Shown here: positions 6,257-10,679 of the stretch, piece after piece
Layout of the letters: the number at the start of each line of letters is the position of its first letter
Position numbering within the stretch: the first letter of the stretch is position 1
Origin: Clostridium sp. CAG:1193
GTDB lineage: Bacteria > Bacillota_I > Bacilli_A > RF39 > UBA660
Reading direction: 5' to 3'
Assembly (NCBI GenBank): GCA_000436255.1
Contig: HF990788.1
Span: forward strand, 1 to 10,679
DNA length: 10,679 nucleotides
Translations under genes and position numbers: made by a program
The notes under the pieces: generated by a model
Databases searched by the model: none
What the model saw: only the letters and a program-made list of their open reading frames with translations
Told to the model about the DNA's origin: nothing

Positions 6257-6275
6257 ATAATATTGGTGATATTAT
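6257..6275 (+). promoter_or_regulatory. Possible hairpin presenting the gpr ribosome site in its loop
   Basis: ATAATAT (6257-6263) and ATATTAT (6269-6275) are perfect complements around the 5-base loop TGGTG. The loop holds the core of the GGTGAT ribosome site (6265-6270), and the right arm includes the first two bases of the gpr start. The stem is all A-U, so stability is low and a regulatory effect is speculative. Confidence 0.35.
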
Positions 6276-7263
6276 GGATAAATATGATATTAAAAGTGAT
6301 TTAATGATTGAGGCAGTAGATTTATCAGAGAAAAATGAAGGTATAGTTAGTAATATTAAGCATATAAATAATATAACTATTACTGATGTTATTGTTAATA
6401 ATGAAAACTTAATTAAGAAGAAAAAAGGTAAATATATTACTATTGAATTTAATAATATTGATGATGAGAAGGATATAATTAGAAATGCTTTTATCAAATC
6501 TTTAAATAATCTTATGAAAATAAATAATATTTCTTTAAATAATTCTTTACTTGTAGTTGGTTTAGGCAATGAAAAAAGTACTCCTGATAGTTTAGGACCT
6601 AGTGTTATTGATAATATTGTTGTAACACGTCATTTAGAAGAATTAGGATTTAATTGTGGACCTATTGTAAGTGCAATTAAACCTGGTGTTACTGGAGAAA
6701 CTGGTATAGAAACTAAAGATATTATTACAGGTATTGTAAGTGTGATAAAACCAGATTATTTAATAGTTATAGATAGCCTTTCTAGTACTAGTATATCAAG
6801 ACTTAATAAAACAATACAAATGACTGATACTGGAATTCATCCTGGTAGTGGTGTAGGTAATAAAAGATGTGAACTTAGTAAAGATACTATTGGAGTTCCT
6901 GTAATTGCAATAGGAGTTCCTACTGTTTGTGATGCTGTTACTATAGTAAATGATACTATAGATAAAATACATAATCACTTTGCAATAACTACAGAAAACG
7001 TTAATAATCCTACTTTTAAATTAATGCCTATAAATGAAATTAATAAATTTAAAGCAAAACCACTTGATAAGGTAAGAATTAAAGAGTTAAGTGGACTTAT
7101 TGGTATGCTTGATACTGATGATAGAAAAAAATTAATTAAAGAAATAATAGATAAAACAGAATATAATTTAATGGTTACACCAAAAGAGATAGATTTTATA
7201 ATTGATAAGTTGAGTGATTTAATAAGTATTGGAATTAATGAAACAATGAATTATAAACCATAA
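6274..7263 (+). CDS. gpr: Germination protease (spore protease, peptidase family A25)
   Basis: GPR is made as a zymogen in the forespore and, after activation, cleaves small acid-soluble spore proteins during germination. The N terminus YDIKSDLMIEA (4-14) resembles the family's YxVRTDLAxEA, where the propeptide is removed. The core is well kept: VVGLGNEKSTPDSLGP at 94-109, GVTGETGIET near 138-147, VIDSLSS at 165-171, TDTGIHPGSGVGNKR at 184-198 and GVPVIAIGVPTVCDA at 207-221. D105 and D167 fit the two aspartates assigned to catalysis in the A25 family. Length (329 residues) is slightly below that of B. subtilis GPR. ATG 6274 follows GGTGAT (6265-6270); the TTG at 6241 has no site. No convincing sigma-F or sigma-G promoter could be identified by eye in the 142-base upstream gap. 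Confidence 0.96.
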   Translation: MDKYDIKSDLMIEAVDLSEKNEGIVSNIKHINNITITDVIVNNENLIKKKKGKYITIEFNNIDDEKDIIRNAFIKSLNNLMKINNISLNNSLLVVGLGNEKSTPDSLGPSVIDNIVVTRHLEELGFNCGPIVSAIKPGVTGETGIETKDIITGIVSVIKPDYLIVIDSLSSTSISRLNKTIQMTDTGIHPGSGVGNKRCELSKDTIGVPVIAIGVPTVCDAVTIVNDTIDKIHNHFAITTENVNNPTFKLMPINEINKFKAKPLDKVRIKELSGLIGMLDTDDRKKLIKEIIDKTEYNLMVTPKEIDFIIDKLSDLISIGINETMNYKP

Positions 7264-7302
7264 ACGACAAAAATAATAATATCTTTATTATATTATAAAC
7301 TT

Positions 7303-7308
7303 GGTGAT
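7303..7308 (+). promoter_or_regulatory. Ribosome binding site that fixes the spoIIP start
   Basis: GGTGAT lies four bases before ATG 7313. The in-frame TTG at 7301 overlaps the site and is not a plausible start. Confidence 0.65.
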
Positions 7309-7312
7309 AAAT

Positions 7313-8182
7313 ATGAAATTAAAAGAACTAAGATGTAAATTAATAAAGTGTTTTTTCATTTTTATGTTTATGTTTTTTATTTGCAACGTGACAGTTAACA
7401 AATTATATAAAACAAATAAGATTAGTAATGAAGAATATGTAAAATTATTACTTAGTGAGATTTATAAAAATAAAAGTAATGACTTTTATACAAATGTTGT
7501 TAGAATATTTTCGAATAATTTTAAACCTGAAAATATGATTTTAATACCAAAATTAGAAAATAAAATAATTACTAAAACTGAATATGTAAAAGATCCAAAT
7601 GAAATAAGTATTGCTAATCCTATAGTATATATCTATAGTACTAATCAACTTAAAACATATATAAAAACAGATACATATTCATATAACTTAATTCCAAACA
7701 CTGTTATGTCTTCATATTTGTTAAAAGATTATTTAAATAATTTAGGAATATCATCCATAACTTTAAATATAAATATTAATGATAATAAAGAATTATTAAA
7801 AGAAAACATATTAAAAAGTATAAATACTTATCCTAGTTTAAAATACTTTATAGATTTTGATAGAGCAGATGATAATTTAGATTTAAGCATAAAAATAGAT
7901 GAGGTAAATTATACACGCATTAGTTTTATAATTGATAAAAATAGTACTAATTACAAGAAAAATTATGAACTTATAACTAGATTAAGTAGTAAGCTTAATG
8001 AGAATTATCCAGGTATTAGTAAAGGGGTAAAAAAAGTAGAGTATAATACATGTGAAAATATAAAAGAGAATATATTAATAATAGAATTTGGAAATAATTT
8101 AAGTAAAATGAATGAAGTAATTAATACTATAAAAGCATTCTCTTTAGTATTTAATGATTTTGTGAGGGAAAATGATGGATAG
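7313..8182 (+). CDS. spoIIP: Stage II sporulation protein P homologue, conserved histidines missing
   Basis: SpoIIP is the membrane-anchored amidase/endopeptidase of the SpoIID-SpoIIM-SpoIIP complex that remodels peptidoglycan during engulfment. The 289-residue protein has an N-terminal anchor (about 11-28) and a C-terminal domain matching SpoIIP in order: NPIVYIYSTNQ at 102-112, NTVMSSYLLKDYLNNLGI at 129-146, PSLKYFIDFDRA at 174-185, RISFIIDKN at 202-210, LNENYPGISKGV at 228-239, YNT at 244-246 and LIIEFG at 255-260. Active members have (H/N)THxTExY, D(I/L)HRD, YNQD and (L/I)xEVG at these places. Here the His positions read N111 and D183 and the first motif's Glu reads K114; only E258 is evident. 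The position after gpr supports the assignment. It may be inactive or structural. ATG 7313 follows GGTGAT (7303-7308). Its end overlaps the next gene by eight bases. Confidence 0.82.
   Translation: MKLKELRCKLIKCFFIFMFMFFICNVTVNKLYKTNKISNEEYVKLLLSEIYKNKSNDFYTNVVRIFSNNFKPENMILIPKLENKIITKTEYVKDPNEISIANPIVYIYSTNQLKTYIKTDTYSYNLIPNTVMSSYLLKDYLNNLGISSITLNININDNKELLKENILKSINTYPSLKYFIDFDRADDNLDLSIKIDEVNYTRISFIIDKNSTNYKKNYELITRLSSKLNENYPGISKGVKKVEYNTCENIKENILIIEFGNNLSKMNEVINTIKAFSLVFNDFVRENDG
8164..8169 (+). promoter_or_regulatory. Ribosome binding site inside the spoIIP end
   Basis: GAGGGA precedes two adjacent in-frame ATG codons, by two bases (8172) and five bases (8175). The second spacing is better, so 8175 is preferred as the start of the next gene. 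Confidence 0.55.
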
Positions 8183-8495
8183 TGAAAAATTAATAAAAAC
8201 AATTTTTACAATTTTATTTGTTATATTTGTTACTATATATATTTCACAAGCAACCGGATATTATGAATATGAATTACATAAAAAAAGCGAACTTACTAAA
8301 GAACAAATACAAAAATTTGAAAAAGATGTAAAAGAGGGTAAGAAAGTTGATTTAAAAAAATATAGTGAATATAATAAGAAAGATTATTCAAATAAATTTT
8401 CAAAAGCAGGTAATAAATTTTCTAATTTTACAAGTAAATATGTAAAAAAAGGAATTGAAGGGACTTTTAAAATTATAGACTCTTTATTATCATGA
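8175..8495 (+). CDS. Small single-pass membrane protein following spoIIP (YqxA position)
   Basis: A 106-residue protein with one hydrophobic helix near the N terminus (about residues 7-24, TIFTILFVIFVTIYISQA), then a charged region rich in K and E (ELTKEQIQKFEKDVKEGKKVDL, 39-60), and a C terminus that could form an amphipathic helix (YVKKGIEGTFKIIDSLLS). Orientation is probably N-in with the tail outside the cell or in the intermembrane space of the forespore. It overlaps the end of the spoIIP homologue by eight bases, so the two are likely co-translated. In B. subtilis the order is gpr-spoIIP-yqxA, and YqxA (DUF3679) is also a small protein with an N-terminal membrane helix; positional equivalence is likely, but homology cannot be confirmed by eye. 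A sporulation role is inferred from context. Confidence 0.8.
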   Translation: MDSEKLIKTIFTILFVIFVTIYISQATGYYEYELHKKSELTKEQIQKFEKDVKEGKKVDLKKYSEYNKKDYSNKFSKAGNKFSNFTSKYVKKGIEGTFKIIDSLLS

Positions 8496-8524
8496 TTGAA
8501 AAATTATAATTATAATGTTATTAT
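8496..8524 (+). promoter_or_regulatory. Sigma-A-type promoter for the 351-aa gene
   Basis: TTGAAA (8496-8501, 5/6) and TATTAT (8519-8524, 5/6) are exactly 17 bases apart. TG in the extended -10 position gives TGTTATTAT. The expected start point near 8531 would leave a leader of only about 12 bases before ATG 8543. The surroundings are almost pure A/T, so a chance match is possible. Confidence 0.5.
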
Positions 8525-8533
8525 TATAATTAT
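8506..8533. repeat. 11-bp inverted repeat directly before a ribosome site
   Basis: ATAATTATAAT (8506-8516) and ATTATAATTAT (8523-8533) are perfect reverse complements around the 6-base loop GTTATT. The palindrome covers the proposed -10 box and ends immediately before GGTGAT (8534-8539). It could be an operator or simply low-complexity A/T sequence. Confidence 0.4.
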
Positions 8534-8542
8534 GGTGATAAT

Positions 8543-9598
8543 ATGAAAGATATAAATAATTATAATTATGTATATGATAATTATGATGTAACTATTATTG
8601 TTAAAGATAAAATAGTTACTTATATAAATAAAAGAATTAATGTTTTTGAGCTTATTATTACTAAAAATGATAAAACAACACTTCATTTGGGTGATTTCTA
8701 TGCGATTTTACCACGTGTGATGCGATTAGATGATATTAAATTGCTTATTAGTTATTTAATTGATAATTTAGATGTAATTATGTATAACGAAGGTAAGTAT
8801 GTAGGAGTATTATCAGAAGGTAAAATAAAAAAAGATAAAAAGATTTCACACTTTTTAAAGGAGAAATTTACTAAAAAATATGATATAGAAATGATGAATA
8901 TATATAAAGAATATTTTGAGTTAAAAAAAGATAGTAAAAAATATAAAGAATATTCATACTTTTTAGAGCTTGAATTTAATACACATAGAATTCCTGATAC
9001 TATTAAAGATGTATATTTAAAAAATAAAAGAAAATCTATTTTAAATTATAATGATAATACGATTGAACTAGAAATAAAAAAAGATTTTCAAAATAATATG
9101 TATGAACTTGATAATGAAAATGAGTATGATAATAATATGAATAAAATTAACTCTTTAAAAAGATGTATAAGTTCATTATTAAAAGAAATAAAATGTATTG
9201 AAGATACACTTACAAATGTTTTAGATGTATCAATTAAAATAGAAGAGAATAATAAAATAGTAAATGAAATTAGCTTGCTTGATAATAAGATTAATAAAAT
9301 GAGTATATTTAGTATTAAAAGATTTAACTTAAGAAAAAAAATTAAATCACTAGAAAAATCTCTTACATTAATAGACGAAAGAGAATTTGTAAAAGAAATT
9401 AAAAATAAAAACGCAATCAATATTAATTGTACTGATATTAATGAACTAAAAAATGTATTAAATAAAAATTATAAAAATAAATGTAGAGAATATGATAGAT
9501 TAATTAAAGAATATGATGATATATTTAATAAAATAGAAGAATATAAGGAAAATAGGATAGATATAGGCTTACTTAGAGAAAGAATAGATAATATATAA
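8543..9598 (+). CDS. Unrecognised 351-residue coiled-coil protein
   Basis: I do not recognise this protein. Residues 1-60 alternate beta-like segments (YDVTIIVKDKIVTYI, VFELIITK, TTLHLGDFYAIL) and could be a small compact domain. Residues 60-165 are mostly helical and basic. About 200-285 and 298-338 carry heptad-like spacing of I and L among K and E, suggesting coiled coils. There is no signal peptide or membrane helix, so it is probably cytoplasmic. Composition is extreme (N, K, I, E and D dominate), as expected from AT-rich DNA. ATG 8543 follows GGTGAT (8534-8539). It lies between the gpr-spoIIP block and ttcA and appears to have its own promoter, so a link to sporulation is only positional. 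The long intact frame on this strand and the ribosome site make it a credible gene. Confidence 0.82.
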   Translation: MKDINNYNYVYDNYDVTIIVKDKIVTYINKRINVFELIITKNDKTTLHLGDFYAILPRVMRLDDIKLLISYLIDNLDVIMYNEGKYVGVLSEGKIKKDKKISHFLKEKFTKKYDIEMMNIYKEYFELKKDSKKYKEYSYFLELEFNTHRIPDTIKDVYLKNKRKSILNYNDNTIELEIKKDFQNNMYELDNENEYDNNMNKINSLKRCISSLLKEIKCIEDTLTNVLDVSIKIEENNKIVNEISLLDNKINKMSIFSIKRFNLRKKIKSLEKSLTLIDEREFVKEIKNKNAININCTDINELKNVLNKNYKNKCREYDRLIKEYDDIFNKIEEYKENRIDIGLLRERIDNI

Positions 9599-9638
9599 AA
9601 ATGTATTATTTTTCTTTTTTATATGATAATATATTTTT

Positions 9639-9644
9639 GGTGAT
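9639..9644 (+). promoter_or_regulatory. Ribosome binding site that fixes the ttcA-like start
   Basis: GGTGAT lies four bases before ATG 9649. The in-frame ATG at 9601, which would add 16 hydrophobic residues, has no site before it. Confidence 0.65.
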
Positions 9645-9648
9645 TGTT

Positions 9649-10449
9649 ATGGAGTACACAAAAAGTATAATTAAAAAGTTTAGAAGAAAAATATGGAGTA
9701 AATTTGTACGTGCGGTAAAAGAATATGAATTAATAAATGAAGGAGATAAAATAGCTGTATGTATAAGTGGTGGTAAAGATTCATTTTTACTTGCTTTATG
9801 TTTGAGTGAGTTAAAAAGACATGGGCAATTTAAATTTGATTTAGAATTTATATGTATGAATCCTGGTTATAAAAAAGAAAACATGGATAAAATTATAGAA
9901 AATTCTAAAAAACTAGGAATAGATTTAAAAGTATTTAAAAGTAATATATTTGATATAGTACATAAAGAAGGAGGAGAATCTCCTTGTTATTTATGTGCAA
10001 GAATGAGAAGAGGATTCTTATATAGTAAAGCACAAGAATTAGGATGTAATAAAATAGCTTTAGGACATCACTTTAACGATGTAATTGAAACAGTATTATT
10101 AAATATATTTTATACAGGAAGATTCGGAGGAATGCCACCTAAATTAAGAAGTGATAATTATCAAGATATGGAATTAATAAGACCTCTTTACTTTGTAAAA
10201 GAAGAAGATATAATAAGCTTTTCACATTATAATAACTTAGAATTTATAGATTGTGCATGTGCAATAACACAAAAGAAAAACGATTCAAAAAGAAAGTTTG
10301 TAAAAGAATTGATTAGCGAATTAGTAAAAAAAGATAAAAATATAGATATAAATATATTTAGAAGTTTAGAAAATATTAATTTAAATACGGTAAATGGTTA
10401 TATTAAAGATTCTGTAAAGTTATCATTTAATGACTTGTATAAAAAATAA
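9649..10449 (+). CDS. ttcA: TtcA-family tRNA 2-thiocytidine synthetase (PP-loop ATPase, Fe-S)
   Basis: TtcA activates cytidine 32 of certain tRNAs by adenylation and replaces its oxygen with sulfur, using a [4Fe-4S] cluster. The PP-loop SGGKDS is at residues 40-45. The cluster cysteines fit C113 and C116 in SPCYLCARMRRG, with a third at C202 or C204 in IDCACA. GHHFNDVIETVLLNIFYTGRFGGMPPK (139-165) is the family's second conserved block. At 266 residues it is shorter than E. coli TtcA (about 311), as is usual for Bacillota relatives. ATG 9649 is chosen over 9601. The gene stands after the unknown coiled-coil gene, with no clear promoter of its own. Its last codons overlap the promoter of the 6S RNA. 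Related PP-loop thiolases (TtuA-like) are an alternative; exact tRNA target is inferred. Confidence 0.85.
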   Translation: MEYTKSIIKKFRRKIWSKFVRAVKEYELINEGDKIAVCISGGKDSFLLALCLSELKRHGQFKFDLEFICMNPGYKKENMDKIIENSKKLGIDLKVFKSNIFDIVHKEGGESPCYLCARMRRGFLYSKAQELGCNKIALGHHFNDVIETVLLNIFYTGRFGGMPPKLRSDNYQDMELIRPLYFVKEEDIISFSHYNNLEFIDCACAITQKKNDSKRKFVKELISELVKKDKNIDINIFRSLENINLNTVNGYIKDSVKLSFNDLYKK

Positions 10450-10463
10450 AAGTATAGTATAAT
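10435..10463 (+). promoter_or_regulatory. Promoter of the 6S RNA
   Basis: A perfect -10 TATAAT (10458-10463) places the start at A10470, exactly where the 6S closing stem begins. The -35 position (TTGTAT, 10435-10440, 17-base spacing) matches only the TTG half and lies within the ttcA coding end. Confidence 0.65.
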
Positions 10464-10469
10464 TAAATC

Positions 10470-10638
10470 ATCCTATAGGTGTGTTCATAAATCCGAACTA
10501 AGCGAGTTATAGGGAATTTAAAGTATAGTCGGTGTTGAATACTCACATTTATGTGAGGATCCTAATGATTATATGGGGATGCCCACCTGGAAGAATTTTC
10601 AGGGTTTATCGCAAACGCACATTATGGGGTGTTTTTTT
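10470..10638 (+). ncRNA. ssrS: 6S RNA
   Basis: 6S RNA binds the housekeeping sigma RNA polymerase holoenzyme, mimicking an open promoter, and down-regulates transcription in stationary phase. The roughly 169-base transcript folds into one long rod. The closing stem pairs 10469-10477 with 10623-10631 and, after a small internal loop, GTGTGTT (10479-10485) with AACGCAC (10614-10620). The apical hairpin CTCACA-TTTA-TGTGAG is at 10542-10557. A side hairpin with CACCTGGAA...TTTCAGGGTTTA (from 10584) closely resembles the CACCTTGAA...TTCAAGGGTTA segment of E. coli 6S. The region between should form the central bubble. The closing stem followed by seven Ts (10632-10638) doubles as the terminator. 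It has no SRP GGAAGGAAGC motif, no RNase P core and no open reading frame. Identification rests on recalled motifs and hand folding. Confidence 0.83.
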
Positions 10639-10679
10639 ATATTGAAATGTATTTAAATATGTTAATATCTAATTAGTGA

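Noticed and set aside
6219..6569. 116-aa hydrophobic open frame on the minus strand
   Set aside because: It is opposite the gpr start and has no ribosome site; its leucine/isoleucine-rich content is the reverse reading of AT-rich coding DNA.
7264..7300. Terminator between gpr and spoIIP
   Set aside because: A 6-bp all A/T stem with no T-tract; the genes are more likely co-transcribed.
9088..9420. 110-aa open frame on the minus strand
   Set aside because: Low-complexity shadow of the coiled-coil region of the 351-aa gene.
9593..9648. Terminator and promoter between the 351-aa gene and ttcA
   Set aside because: AAAAAT/ATTTTT and GATAAT can be picked out, but the stem is pure A/T and no -35 fits.
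10470..10638. SRP RNA, RNase P RNA, tmRNA or a riboswitch
   Set aside because: The SRP GGAAGGAAGCAGC loop, the RNase P core motifs, a tag reading frame and known aptamer cores are absent; the features fit 6S RNA instead.
10639..10679. Promoter for a gene beyond the window
   Set aside because: TTGAAA at 10642 has no -10 at a suitable distance within the remaining bases.

Overview
The window is strongly AT-rich DNA from an endospore-lineage member of the Bacillota. Three recognisable sporulation genes (spoVS, gpr, a spoIIP homologue) point that way. So do a MurC of the type common in Bacilli (EACEY...RHF rather than EADE), Shine-Dalgarno sites complementary to the Bacillota 16S tail, and a TtcA-type Fe-S thiolase typical of anaerobes. 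The low GC, BspA-like leucine-rich repeats and compact layout fit an uncultured gut-type lineage (RF39/Erysipelotrichales-like); this placement is inference. No mobile element, CRISPR array, tRNA or rRNA is visible, and no gene-free stretch exceeds 300 bases (largest: 6132-6273).

Layout. (1) 1-401: the 3' end of a BspA-type surface protein, then a terminator. (2) 447-1256: a ZIP metal transporter. (3) 1261-3843: a probable operon with an extended -10 promoter, containing a small charged unknown gene, murC (4-base overlap) and folD, closed by a terminator whose loop holds the folD stop codon. (4) 3875-5025: an unknown four-helix membrane protein (TTG start) and spoVS, each with its own stop-spanning terminator. 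(5) 5038-6177, minus strand: yidD, overlapping a lipoprotein that resembles metal-binding ABC substrate-binding proteins, with a good sigma-A-type promoter and a 14-bp bidirectional terminator. (6) 6274-8495: gpr, a spoIIP homologue and a small single-pass membrane protein, the same order as gpr-spoIIP-yqxA in Bacillus subtilis. (7) 8496-9598: an unrecognised 351-residue coiled-coil protein behind its own promoter. (8) 9649-10449: a TtcA-like tRNA thiolase. (9) 10470-10638: a 6S RNA. The last 41 bases show nothing I can call.

The genes serve cell-wall precursor synthesis (murC), one-carbon metabolism (folD), metal uptake (ZIP), membrane insertion (yidD), sporulation and germination (spoVS, gpr, spoIIP) and tRNA modification. 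I see no clear new multigene system. The most unusual points are a SpoIIP homologue lacking the family's conserved histidines, a metal-binding lipoprotein homologue lacking its expected histidine ligands and without a permease nearby, an unrecognised gene after the spoIIP block, and a run of four consecutive genes whose stop codons lie inside terminator hairpins.
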